Shown here piece by piece: positions 1 through 6,836 of a stretch of DNA of 14,562 nt. The DNA is from an uncultured Collinsella sp. (GTDB lineage Bacteria > Actinomycetota > Coriobacteriia > Coriobacteriales > Coriobacteriaceae). The notes below the pieces were generated by a model, which saw only the letters and a program-made list of their open reading frames with translations, was not told the origin of the DNA and searched no databases. The first letter of the stretch is position 1. Every line of letters starts with the position of its first letter. Location of the stretch: NCBI GenBank assembly GCA_902479205.1, contig CABSNX010000025.1, positions 1 to 14,562 of the forward strand, read 5' to 3'. A program made the translations under genes and the position numbers.

Positions 1-2
1 CG

Positions 3-36
3 GTCTCGTGGGCTCGGAGATGTGTATAAGAGACAG
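3..36 (+). other. Nextera Read 2 transposon adapter (technical sequence)
   Basis: This stretch matches the Nextera/Tn5 Read 2 adapter. It ends in the 19-base Tn5 mosaic end (18-36), whose last bases are AAGAGACAG. The two bases before it (1-2) are probably the tail of the i7 index. It is not biological, and it creates an artificial end to the amidohydrolase gene that starts at 37. Confidence 0.97.
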
Positions 37-1086
37 GCGAAGCATCCGTCCATGCTCGTCTCGAGGCAGCGAGGCATAGAGCGCCACGGTGCGACGAACG
101 GCGCCATCGCCCTGGCAATGCAAGGAATATCGGAAGCCGTCAGCATCAATTGCACGCAGCTCGTTCTCAATCAGATCCCACTCTGGCTCCTCGACGACCG
201 TCTTGCCGGCAGCGCCCGCATCGGCCGAGTCCTCATAGGGGTCTATCATCTCGGCAAGCCCCGCCCATACGCCGCGATCGGTCATACGGTTGAAGCCAGA
301 AAAACGAACGAACGGTCCCCGGAAGCGCTCTCGCGCCTCGCGGGCATATGCCAGATTTGCACCGGCGCCCACCGGCTGCGACATCATAGAGACGCGAACC
401 GTCAGCTCACCAGATTCCTCACGGCGAGCCATTTCGTCGGCAAAGCCGTAGTAGTCATCAAACGCCATTTCCTTGATGGCGGTAACGCCACGCTCGTTAA
501 GCATACTCATGTAGTCCGAATACCCGGCACGTACCTCGGTCAGCGCAAGGAAATCACTCATCATGCGCCAGATCTTCTCGGCATAGCACGCCTGAGGTGT
601 AAAGCCGTATCGCGCACTGGCGGCAGCATTGAGAACGCAGGTCTCCGCACCCGATGTAAAGCAGACGACGGGGATATCGCCAAAACAATCGTCAAACACA
701 GCTGCTGTATTTGCGTTCTCGGCATCCGATGCCAACGTTTCGGGTAGGTTGTGGCCAAAAGCCGCCGCGCAATCCGGATGATCTTCTTTCCATGCACGCA
801 AGAGCGACACGGCCTCTTTGGCATCAGCGATGCCGGACAGATCAGACCCCAACGTCCGCAGCGCCCAGCCTGTATAGAAGGTATGTACATCGATCAGGCC
901 AGGCATGACGGTGCGGTCGCCCAGGTCAACTACCTCGTCCGCCTGGGTCAAATACGAAGCGACCTCACACTTGGTGCCAACAGCCTCAATTCGATTGCCA
1001 CGGACCGCTACGAAACCTTCAAACGGCAGGTCCCCCGTACCGGTAAAGACGCTCTTAGACGTCAGGACCGTCAAACGATCAGACAT
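37..1086 (-). CDS. Amidohydrolase-family protein, 3' part missing (window edge)
   Basis: Starts at the ATG at 1084-1086 and stays open for exactly 350 codons until it meets the adapter, so the C-terminal part is absent. Metal-dependent amidohydrolases of the YtcJ/Amidohydro_3 type usually have about 530-560 residues. The N-terminal composite beta-sandwich is recognisable (SVFTGTG near residue 12, then VAVRGNRIEAVGT), followed by the strand VMPGLIDVHTF. Here the usual metal-binding HxH reads H-T-F, so the second histidine is absent. A later HCQGDGAVR segment (about residues 325-333) fits a downstream metal or active-site histidine. The AGGTGG ribosome binding site overlaps the TAG stop of the transporter gene, only 9 bases upstream, so the two genes are probably translationally coupled and work on the same nutrient. 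The likely role is hydrolysis of an imported amide or N-acyl compound in the cytoplasm. The substrate cannot be read from the sequence. Confidence 0.85.
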
Positions 1087-1095
1087 CACAACCAC

Positions 1096-2559
1096 CTACA
1101 CTGGAAGCATGCCAGAGATTGCCGTTACAATCACGCCAAAGACGACCATGAAAATGAAGAACTTCCAAATGGTCTTCCACCATTGGCCAAACGAAATCCT
1201 AGCCACGGCAAGACCGGCGACCGTCATGCCCGCCACGGGGCTGATGGTGTTGATGGTCTGGTTGGCAAACTGGAGCGCGGTGACGGCCGCCTCGGGATTG
1301 AGGCCCATGAGCTCGGTCAGGGGGCCCATAACGGGCATGGTGAGCGCCGCCAGGCCAGAACTCGAGGGAACCAGCAAAGAGAGCAGGCCAAGGACGATAT
1401 ACATAAATGTGGTGTAGACGGCGGCGGGTGCACCGGCAAGCGCGGTAGCGAGCGCCTGGAGGATGGTGTCGATGATCATGCCGCCCTCGGCGATGACCAG
1501 AATACCGCGAGCGATACCGATAACGATGGCAGCGTACGCAAAGTCGGCGAGACCCTTAACGAACTCCTCTGCGATCGTCTGCTGGTCAAGGCCGCCCAGG
1601 ATACCGGCAAGCAAGCCCATGCCAAGGAACACGGCGGAAATCTCATTCATGTACCAGCCCTGGGTAACAAGACCCCAGACGATAATGCCCATACCGCAAG
1701 CAAAATCGATAAGCACGAGCTTCTGACGGATAGTGAACTCTTCCTCGATGGAGGCATCGGTCACGGAAAACTCGATACGCTTGAGCTTATCGTCCTCGTA
1801 CACAATGGACGACTCGGGGTTTTTCTTGACGCGCATGGCGTAGCGCATGGCCCATGCGATACCGACGGCAGTGAAGATGACCCAAGAAACGGCGCGCAGC
1901 CACAGTTGCGGATTACCCTCGATGCCAATGATGCCTTGGGCGATCAAAACATTAAACGGGTCGATGGTCGAAGCACAATATCCCAGGTTAGGACCAAGGA
2001 AGCAGATGATGAATGCCGTCATCGAGTCATAACCGATACCCATCATGATGGGAATGAAGATGGCATAGAACGGCAGGGCTTCCTCAGACATGCCAAACGT
2101 AGTGCCACAAATGGACAGCAATGTCATCGTGATGGGAATGATGAGGATGTCCTTGTTCTTGAGCTTTTTAATCACACGGCTCATGCCGGCATTCAAAGCG
2201 TTGGTCTTGGTGATGATCGCGAACGATCCGCCAATCAATAAGACGAACGCAACGACGTCGGCAGCCTCTTGGATACCCTTGGTGGGCGCTTGCAGGACCG
2301 CGAAGATATCCTGGCCCAGATTGATGGTCTCACCGGTCTCGGAATCGGTGTAGTTCTTATCGACCTGTTCATAGGTTCCAGCAACGGCGACTTCACGCTC
2401 GCCCGCTGCTGTCGAAATCGTCTTGCGCTGATACTGACCAGAGGGAACAATCCAAGTCAGGACCGCAAAGACAACGATCAGCAAGAACATGATCGTATAG
2501 ACATGCGGTAATTTGAACTTAAAACGTCTGTTTGTCTTCTTCGCCTTCGTATCTGACAT
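1096..2559 (-). CDS. YfcC-family (IT superfamily) membrane transporter
   Basis: 487-residue polytopic membrane protein. The start chosen is the ATG at 2557-2559 (MSDTKAKK), which has GGAGG six bases upstream. The longer open frame back to 2754 would run through the promoter and operator region. A short basic N-terminus leads into KLPHVYTIMFLLIVVFAVLTW and VPSGQYQR, the standard opening of YfcC/C4-dicarboxylate anaerobic carrier-type proteins. The protein then has about 11-12 hydrophobic segments in two halves (for example ADVVAFVLLIGGSFAIIT and the Ser-rich re-entrant-like LSLLVPSSSGLAALTMPVMG). Length agrees with the family (about 460-510). These proteins are annotated as basic amino-acid, peptide or dicarboxylate carriers, and true substrates are mostly unknown. 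It is followed at 9 bases by the amidohydrolase and preceded by a GntR regulator, which suggests uptake of a compound that the amidohydrolase then cleaves. Confidence 0.9.
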   Translation of the reverse strand: MSDTKAKKTNRRFKFKLPHVYTIMFLLIVVFAVLTWIVPSGQYQRKTISTAAGEREVAVAGTYEQVDKNYTDSETGETINLGQDIFAVLQAPTKGIQEAADVVAFVLLIGGSFAIITKTNALNAGMSRVIKKLKNKDILIIPITMTLLSICGTTFGMSEEALPFYAIFIPIMMGIGYDSMTAFIICFLGPNLGYCASTIDPFNVLIAQGIIGIEGNPQLWLRAVSWVIFTAVGIAWAMRYAMRVKKNPESSIVYEDDKLKRIEFSVTDASIEEEFTIRQKLVLIDFACGMGIIVWGLVTQGWYMNEISAVFLGMGLLAGILGGLDQQTIAEEFVKGLADFAYAAIVIGIARGILVIAEGGMIIDTILQALATALAGAPAAVYTTFMYIVLGLLSLLVPSSSGLAALTMPVMGPLTELMGLNPEAAVTALQFANQTINTISPVAGMTVAGLAVARISFGQWWKTIWKFFIFMVVFGVIVTAISGMLPV

Positions 2560-2601
2560 AGATACCTCCAAAGAACTCGAGACTGCATCGCATCTCGCTT
2601 C

Positions 2602-2624
2602 AACGTTTACACAATGCAAACGTT
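2602..2624. promoter_or_regulatory. Candidate GntR/HutC-type operator upstream of the transporter
   Basis: A perfect 7-bp inverted repeat, AACGTTT ... AAACGTT, with a 9-base spacer. Within it, GTTTACAC (2605-2612) fits the GTnTAnAC core typical of HutC-subfamily GntR operators. It lies in the transporter leader, 43 bases before the start codon and just downstream of a weak promoter candidate on the minus strand (TTGATG, 17 bases, TAATCT, the latter at 2639-2644). Repression by the adjacent GntR protein is an inference from position and motif. Confidence 0.45.
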
Positions 2625-2734
2625 CTATGACGTCCCATAGATTACCAGCAGCTTTTTCCTTCATCAAGATAATTTCAAACTGATTGCCGCAACGCGGTTG
2701 AACGGTTGTGTTTGCGCCGTGAACGGTATGGAAA

Positions 2735-2760
2735 CGCCCGGTGAGATGATCCACCGGGCG
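2735..2760 (-). terminator. Hairpin terminator after the GntR gene
   Basis: A 9-bp perfect GC-rich stem (CGCCCGGTG / CACCGGGCG) with an 8-base loop lies 17 bases past the regulator stop codon. On the minus strand it is followed by a short T stretch (TTTCC). The weak U-tract lowers certainty. It separates the regulator transcript from that of the transporter. Confidence 0.65.
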
Positions 2761-2777
2761 CTTCCATTCGCAATGTC

Positions 2778-3521
2778 CTAGATGTCAAAAACGTAGCGAG
2801 ACCCAACGATCCGCTGACGACCGATGATAAACGGCCGCCGCTGCTCCTCGAAAAAGAAGGCTTCCATATAAAACAAGGGTTCGCCAACGGGAACTGCCAA
2901 CAGCCGAGCGACCTCGGGCGACGCGCACGCGATCTCGAGCGTGCACGGGTCGGTAAACGCGGGCGTGCGGCCCGTTCGGTTGCGCACGAACTCAAAAATT
3001 GATTGGTTAGATAGAGGTGCCGTTGATAGATAGGCGTTGTCCTCGTAAACGTATATGTTGTTCTCGAGCATGACGGGGACTCCATCGGCAGTACGTACAC
3101 GCTCAACGCAAATCAAATCAGTTCCAACGGGAACACCAAAGAACTGCGCTTCGGTAGAATCTGCCGGCAGTATCTTTCTCGAAATGACGCACGCCCCCGG
3201 CTCCATTCCGTTAACGCGGCATGCGTCCGAAAAACTCTGGACGTCATCCTTCTGGCGAATCTTGCGCTTAAGCTTGGGGGCATTGACAAACGTGCCTTTC
3301 CCCTGCCGCTTCGTTAGATAGCCCTGCTGGACGAGCTCCTCAATAGCGCGTCGCACGGTAACGCGGCCAACTTTATAGCTCTCAGCCAATTCGAATTCGT
3401 TGGGTATCCGCGCGCCCGCCTTGTAGGCACCGGAGTTGATTTCGTTTTTAATGATATCAATAACCTGTTGGTACAGCGGTATCGCTGCTTTACCATCAGT
3501 TAGCCCTTCAGTCGGTGGCAT
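2778..3521 (-). CDS. GntR-family transcriptional regulator with UTRA domain (HutC subfamily)
   Basis: 247-residue cytoplasmic repressor-type protein. An N-terminal winged helix-turn-helix occupies about residues 14-82 (IPLYQQVIDIIKNEI, RIPNEFELAESYKVGRVTVR, then the wing KRQGKGTFV). It is followed by a UTRA ligand-binding domain at about 100-243 (for example GVPVGTDLICVERVR, VGEPLFYMEAFFF). Length is normal for HutC-type members (about 235-250). The ATG at 3519-3521 has GGAG seven bases upstream. It is transcribed just ahead of the YfcC transporter and amidohydrolase, with a hairpin between them, so it probably controls that pair in response to a small-molecule ligand. The ligand is unknown; UTRA domains commonly sense sugars, amino acids or their phosphates. 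Confidence 0.93.
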   Translation of the reverse strand: MPPTEGLTDGKAAIPLYQQVIDIIKNEINSGAYKAGARIPNEFELAESYKVGRVTVRRAIEELVQQGYLTKRQGKGTFVNAPKLKRKIRQKDDVQSFSDACRVNGMEPGACVISRKILPADSTEAQFFGVPVGTDLICVERVRTADGVPVMLENNIYVYEDNAYLSTAPLSNQSIFEFVRNRTGRTPAFTDPCTLEIACASPEVARLLAVPVGEPLFYMEAFFFEEQRRPFIIGRQRIVGSRYVFDI

Positions 3522-3543
3522 ATACCCTCTCCCAACACAATTA

Positions 3544-3571
3544 ATTTTAAAACGGGCTTAAGGGCATTCAA
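3544..3571 (-). promoter_or_regulatory. Candidate promoter of the GntR gene, inside the HAD terminator
   Basis: On the minus strand, TTGAAT (3566-3571) and TAAAAT (3544-3549) are separated by 16 bases, giving a transcript start about 16 bases before the regulator ATG. The -35 element sits in the loop of the upstream terminator hairpin. It is a sequence match only. Confidence 0.4.
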
Positions 3572-3587
3572 CAAGCCCTTAAGCCCG
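3553..3587 (-). terminator. Intrinsic terminator after the HAD hydrolase gene
   Basis: A perfect 13-bp stem with a 9-base loop. On the minus strand it is followed by TTTTAAAATT, a short U-tract. It lies 84 bases after the HAD stop codon and immediately before the GntR gene. Confidence 0.8.
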
Positions 3588-3671
3588 CATTAGCTTAAAG
3601 TATGCTAGGTGTCGCACCAAAATGTTGGCTATTTACTCATCAGACCCGAAAAACGCGCAACTACCGCGCTC

Positions 3672-4331
3672 CTAAGAAAGCGTGAGCAGCTCCGGCAGCT
3701 GGTCGATAATCTTGTCCGCGGCATCCTGGCTAAAGCCAAAGCGCTCCTCGCGCTTGGCAATGACTGTCAGGCCGGCTCGCTTGCCGGCAGTGATGCCAGG
3801 CACCGAATCCTCGACGCAGCAGCAGCGATTCGCGGGCAGCCCCAGCAGGTCCAGCGCATGCAGGTAGATGTCGGGCTCGGGCTTGCTCTCCTTAAACTGC
3901 TCGCCGCTCACCACATACTCAAAGGCATCCGACAGCCCGCACGCATTGAGCACTTCCTCGATGCTATCCATGGGAGACGAGCTGGCAAGCGCCACGCGAA
4001 CGCCACGGCGCGGCAGCTCTCGAATCGTATCCACGGCGCCTGGGTTAATCAAAGCCTGATAGTCGCGCGGACGCTCATGCGCCCACTCGTCCCAACGGGC
4101 CAACGCTTCCTCGCCAGTGAAATGCCCCTTACCGGCGCGCTCAAACCAATCGACCAGCATATGCAGGAAGAACTGATGCGAGGTACCGACCTGCCCATTC
4201 AACTCCTCTTGAGTCAGGCTAAGCCCAAGCTCCTTGGCAAAAGCTGCGGTCTCGCCCAGGTAGTAATACTCGGTATCGACAATGACACCGTCCATGTCAA
4301 AGATAACGGCGTCGAACGGAAATGCGGACAC
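3672..4331 (-). CDS. HAD-superfamily hydrolase, beta-phosphoglucomutase-like
   Basis: 219-residue soluble phosphatase or phosphomutase. The start is the GTG at 4329-4331 (VSAFPFDAV): it has a strong GGGAGG five to six bases upstream, whereas an upstream in-frame ATG would lie inside the preceding terminator. Motif I FDMDGVIVDTE carries the nucleophile D12 and acid/base D14. The helical cap of subfamily I follows (about residues 20-95), then motif II ASSSP (S117), the conserved lysine in SKPEPD (K150), and motif III CVEDSVPGI (E174, D175). All catalytic residues are present and the length is typical. Members act on sugar phosphates, including beta-glucose-1-phosphate, 2-deoxyglucose-6-phosphate and related compounds; the exact substrate is not visible. 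It lies downstream of a second, unrelated HAD phosphatase but is separated from it by a terminator. Confidence 0.92.
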   Translation of the reverse strand: MSAFPFDAVIFDMDGVIVDTEYYYLGETAAFAKELGLSLTQEELNGQVGTSHQFFLHMLVDWFERAGKGHFTGEEALARWDEWAHERPRDYQALINPGAVDTIRELPRRGVRVALASSSPMDSIEEVLNACGLSDAFEYVVSGEQFKESKPEPDIYLHALDLLGLPANRCCCVEDSVPGITAGKRAGLTVIAKREERFGFSQDAADKIIDQLPELLTLS

Positions 4332-4350
4332 GGCACCCTCCCTAACAAAA

Positions 4351-4372
4351 GGGCGCCTGTAAGCAGGCGCCC
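4351..4372 (-). terminator. Intrinsic terminator between the two HAD genes
   Basis: A 9-bp perfect stem (GGGCGCCTG / CAGGCGCCC) with a 4-base loop, followed on the minus strand by TTTTGTT. It lies 22 bases after the Cof-type HAD stop and just before the ribosome binding site of the next gene. Confidence 0.85.
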
Positions 4373-4394
4373 GAACCATGCATTATCGGCGATT

Positions 4395-5237
4395 CTAACC
4401 CAGCAGCTTATCCAGCGCCACCGCAATGCCGTCTTCGTTATTATTGGCGGTCACCATCTGGGCTACAGCCTTGACCTCATCGACGGCGTTGCCCATGGCA
4501 ACACCGGTGCCGGCCCACTCAATCATGGACTTGTCGTTCTGGCCGTCGCCAAACGATACGACCTCGCTGGCATCAATGCCGAGCTTGGGCAGGGCACCCT
4601 CGAGCGCACGAGCCTTGTCGATACCGGGCGCCGTGTACTCAAAGTACCAGTCAGCCGTAAACATGCCCGAAAGCGTCTGCTTAAAGGGCGCATACATCTC
4701 CTCGTAATGCGCCTGCAGGTAGGCCGGGTCGCCTGCCGTCAGCAGCTTGTCTACGGGATAAGTGTCCACGACCTCATGCAAGCTCTCGACCTCGCGGATC
4801 TTAAGGTCGCAGGCATCGCGCTCGTATTTGACAATGTTTTTCTGCGAGCCATCCGGCAGCGTAATCATGCAGTGGTACGAGTCCTCGACATGCAAGTCGC
4901 GACCGAGCGAGATCATGGGGATCACATCATAGTTTTGCAGATGATCAATCAGACGGTGCAGCTCGTCAGCCGGCATGGCCTGGTCAAAAAGAACCTCATC
5001 GGTCTGAGCGTCCACCACATGCGCGCCATTGAAAGCGACTAGCAGACCGTCATGGTTTTGAAGGTCGAGCTCCTGCGCCAGAGCATGTAGTCCCCATGCG
5101 GGACGGCCCGAAGCCAAGATGAGCTTAATACCCGATTCCTGCGCCGCGAGCAGCTTCTCGCGCGTACGCGGGCTGATCACCTTCTGATCGTTGGTAAGCG
5201 TACCGTCGATATCCATTGCGATGGCTTTGATTGCCAT
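4395..5237 (-). CDS. Cof-type HAD-IIB family phosphatase
   Basis: 280-residue soluble phosphatase. The start MAIKAIAMDIDG (ATG at 5235-5237) has AGGGAGG five bases upstream. The open frame extends 29 codons further, but no comparable ribosome binding site supports that. Motif I is MDIDGTLT (D9, D11) and motif II is LASGRP (S43). A large alpha/beta type-IIB cap follows (about residues 85-185). The conserved lysine is in IDKARAL and motif III is SFGDGQNDKSMI, a classic GDxxND metal site. Length and order match Cof/YidA/YwpJ-type enzymes (265-290 aa), which dephosphorylate sugar phosphates, pyridoxal phosphate or flavin intermediates with broad specificity. Upstream is the DeoC-like aldolase, which also handles a phosphorylated sugar, so a shared sugar-phosphate role is possible. 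No clear promoter was found in the 149-base gap before it. Confidence 0.92.
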   Translation of the reverse strand: MAIKAIAMDIDGTLTNDQKVISPRTREKLLAAQESGIKLILASGRPAWGLHALAQELDLQNHDGLLVAFNGAHVVDAQTDEVLFDQAMPADELHRLIDHLQNYDVIPMISLGRDLHVEDSYHCMITLPDGSQKNIVKYERDACDLKIREVESLHEVVDTYPVDKLLTAGDPAYLQAHYEEMYAPFKQTLSGMFTADWYFEYTAPGIDKARALEGALPKLGIDASEVVSFGDGQNDKSMIEWAGTGVAMGNAVDEVKAVAQMVTANNNEDGIAVALDKLLG

Positions 5238-5386
5238 ATATGCCTCCCTGTCATTGAATAACCTTGTCTGAGTCATCATACAGAACAGCCACCGCGACTC
5301 CGTTTGCAACGGGAAAAATGTCATATTGTCCCGAACATGAACGGCGTGTGGTCGTGAAGCTTTATCGCTCAGGTCAAATACGTCTG

Positions 5387-6061
5387 CTAGCGACGCTCAT
5401 CCGTCGGTGCGCCCTCGACGATCGCGATGCCCGCCGATGCACCTAACGCGCTGGCGCCGGCCTCGATGAATGCGCAAGCCTCTTCGTAATTATGGATACC
5501 GCCCGCCGCCTTGATTGCCACGGCATCGCCGAGCACCTCGTGCATCAGCCGCACGTCCTCGAGCTTAGCACCGCCAAAGCTTCTGCCGGTCGACGTCTTA
5601 AGGAATCCCGGCTTGGCCTCCAGCGCGATCTCGCATACACGGCGCTTGGCGGCGTCGTCGCCGTCCAGCTTGCACATCTCGACGATTACCTTGTCAGTGA
5701 TGCCATGCGCGCGACAAAAATCAGCAATGGTAGTCATCTCGCGCTCGATGGCATCAAAATCGCGGTTCTCGATCGACCCCTGATTCAAAACGTAGTCAAT
5801 CTCGGTAAAGCCACACGCAGCGTATTCCTCAAACCTCGCAAGCTTCTCCTCAAGCGTCATAGTGCCCTGGGGAAAGTCGATAGCGCCGGCAAGGATGATG
5901 TCAGAGCCCTCGAGCATGGCGCGGCCCGTCTCGTACTCCTGCAGGTTCGCAAATACGCAGCGAAAGTTGTACTTTAACGCCTTCTCGACATAGTGCTCAA
6001 ACGTGTCCTCGGGGGCATCGATATAGTCGATGTATTTATTGATGGGTTTGGCAAGCGTCAT
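5387..6061 (-). CDS. deoC: DeoC-like deoxyribose-phosphate aldolase
   Basis: 224-residue TIM-barrel class I aldolase. DeoC reversibly cleaves 2-deoxyribose-5-phosphate to glyceraldehyde-3-phosphate and acetaldehyde in deoxynucleoside breakdown. The Schiff-base lysine motif FLKTSTGRSFGGA is present (K155). So are the acidic residue in EIDYVLN (D89) and the proton-relay lysine in IKAAGGI (K184), and the barrel ends normally with GASAGIAIV. It is shorter than E. coli DeoC (259 aa) and closer to the 215-225 aa bacterial forms. The N-terminus is divergent: the usual IDHTLL opening is replaced by KYIDYIDAPED. The ATG at 6059-6061 has AAGGAGG six bases upstream. The gene heads the minus-strand run and has a leader of about 280 bases with inverted repeats. 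It is very likely an aldolase of this family; the precise substrate is a little less sure because of the altered N-terminus. Confidence 0.85.
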   Translation of the reverse strand: MTLAKPINKYIDYIDAPEDTFEHYVEKALKYNFRCVFANLQEYETGRAMLEGSDIILAGAIDFPQGTMTLEEKLARFEEYAACGFTEIDYVLNQGSIENRDFDAIEREMTTIADFCRAHGITDKVIVEMCKLDGDDAAKRRVCEIALEAKPGFLKTSTGRSFGGAKLEDVRLMHEVLGDAVAIKAAGGIHNYEEACAFIEAGASALGASAGIAIVEGAPTDERR

Positions 6062-6095
6062 GCTGGGCCTCCTTGTTCAGGGCCGACAACCGATT

Positions 6096-6119
6096 CGTGG
6101 TTTCACGCGAAAAACCACG
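6096..6119. repeat. Inverted repeat in the deoC-like leader
   Basis: An 8-bp perfect inverted repeat (CGTGGTTT / AAACCACG) with an 8-base spacer, 35 bases upstream of the aldolase start codon. It could be an operator or a 5'-UTR hairpin. No known consensus was recognised. Confidence 0.5.
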
Positions 6120-6179
6120 TTCAATGTACGCCCGGCATGCAAGGACAGCGTCCGCATTCCGACAAGTGGTATGAAATTA

Positions 6180-6202
6180 GCCGTAAACGTATAATTTACG
6201 GC
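6180..6202. repeat. Inverted repeat, possible operator upstream of deoC-like gene
   Basis: An 8-bp perfect inverted repeat (GCCGTAAA / TTTACGGC) around an AT-rich 7-base spacer. On the minus strand the spacer contains TTATACG, which resembles a -10 element. A repressor site overlapping the aldolase promoter is a reasonable reading, but no clear -35 box was found. Confidence 0.45.
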
Positions 6203-6282
6203 AGCGAATGGCACCGCACGCGGATGCCGACAGCAAGACATCCCCCCCCCTCAATACACCCTCATGCCCATTTAAATAGCAA

Positions 6283-6312
6283 GGGGCCCGTATCTGTTGG
6301 GATACGGGCCCC
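6283..6312 (-). terminator. Hairpin terminator following the pgi tail remnant
   Basis: A 12-bp perfect stem (GGGGCCCGTATC / GATACGGGCCCC) with a 6-base loop, 31 bases beyond the stop codon of the partial pgi tail. It closely resembles the hairpin at 9784-9813 that follows intact pgi at almost the same distance. That suggests it is the ancestral pgi terminator, left behind when sequence was inserted. A 9-base C run lies nearby at 6242-6250. Confidence 0.8.
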
Positions 6313-6341
6313 TTTCGGCCATGACCTATCTCAGCAACAAA

Positions 6342-6373
6342 GACTACTTGCGGTGAGCGCGGTAGAACTCGAT
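6342..6373 (-). pseudogene. Remnant copy of the pgi 3' end (candidate attachment site, distal copy)
   Basis: On the minus strand this encodes IEFYRAHRK plus a TAG stop, exactly the last nine residues of the intact pgi at 9847-11541. It matches 9845-9876 at 31 of 32 bases. Upstream on the minus strand the match stops abruptly and the frame hits a stop codon four codons before it, so this is only a tail. With its neighbouring terminator it looks like the far attachment-site copy left after integration at the pgi 3' end. Confidence 0.8.
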
Positions 6374-6465
6374 CGCACCATCTTATCCGAGCCGGGGCAC
6401 GTTTGCATAGCGTGGCGCGTGACGGTTGCAAAACCACCCCATTTGAAACAAAGGCAAAAAAGTAC

Positions 6466-6492
6466 TTGCAAAGACGCGTTCCGACATATAAG
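6466..6492 (+). promoter_or_regulatory. Promoter-like -35/-10 pair for the element operon
   Basis: TTGCAA (6466-6471) and TATAAG (6487-6492) are separated by 15 bases, shorter than the ideal 17, in a locally AT-rich stretch of the plus strand. It is the best promoter candidate ahead of the operon, although the first gene starts about 340 bases downstream. Confidence 0.35.
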
Positions 6493-6502
6493 TTGATTAA
6501 AG

Positions 6503-6516
6503 ACCGCCGTTGCGGT
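6503..6516 (+). terminator. Small terminator-like hairpin in the operon leader
   Basis: ACCGC / GCGGT with a CGTT loop, followed by TTTA and flanked by A-T pairs that lengthen the stem. Its place directly after the promoter-like boxes suggests an attenuator, but the stem is short. Confidence 0.3.
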
Positions 6517-6755
6517 TTTAAGTAGATCGAGCATATGAAGTTTGAGTTTTAGCGTGTAAGAGAAGGAAGATCGGCAAAGTACAACCCCAAACGCAATGAC
6601 AACTTAATGAAGTAACTGCCACATGTGAGGCACCCAGGGCATTGCTGTCTCGATTTTGAGCACGATGCCTTCCGCCTTGCATGGGCCGTTCCATCCCGCC
6701 CCTGCAGCAACTGCCTCACGGGCTCATTGAAAACCGCATAGCACCCCAACGTCAG

Positions 6756-6820
6756 CACATCACCCACGGCAAGCACATCACTCACGACAACCAACACATC
6801 AACAAACAGCACGAACATCA
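6756..6820 (+). repeat. Four spaced CACATCA-like direct repeats
   Basis: CACATCA at 6756, 6774 and 6795, and the variant AACATCA at 6814, are spaced 18, 21 and 19 bases apart. That is close to two helical turns each. They end 16 bases before the first gene of the element. They could be iteron-like protein-binding sites, or simple low-complexity sequence rich in C and A. Confidence 0.4.
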
Positions 6821-6836
6821 ACCGATTGGAGAAGCC

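Larger units (their letters stand above)
6374..6836 (+). other. Non-coding leader of the three-gene operon
   Basis: These 463 bases hold no convincing gene on either strand. The open frames here lack ribosome binding sites and recognisable protein character. The stretch contains a promoter-like pair with a short hairpin (6466-6516), and spaced CACATCA repeats just before the first gene. I saw no trace of a decayed integrase. Confidence 0.5.

Noticed and set aside
751..2241. Long plus-strand open frame (496 codons) opposite the transporter and amidohydrolase
   Set aside because: Rich in Asp, His, Gly and Arg with no family motifs, and spans the boundary of two clear minus-strand genes. It is an antisense shadow in GC-rich DNA.
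3609..5042. Long plus-strand open frame (477 codons) opposite the two HAD genes
   Set aside because: Crosses a terminator and two well-supported genes on the other strand; no ribosome binding site or domain.
6242..6250. Nine-base C run as a phase-variation tract
   Set aside because: Lies in non-coding sequence between a terminator and the aldolase leader, with no reading frame or promoter spacing it would alter.
6283..6312. The two similar GGGGCCCG hairpins alone as proof of duplication
   Set aside because: Similar terminator stems can recur in a genome by chance or selection. The case rests on the duplicated pgi codons, with the hairpins only as support.
6756..6820. CRISPR-like array
   Set aside because: Only four 7-base units with uneven short spacing; no long repeats, no unique spacers and no cas genes.
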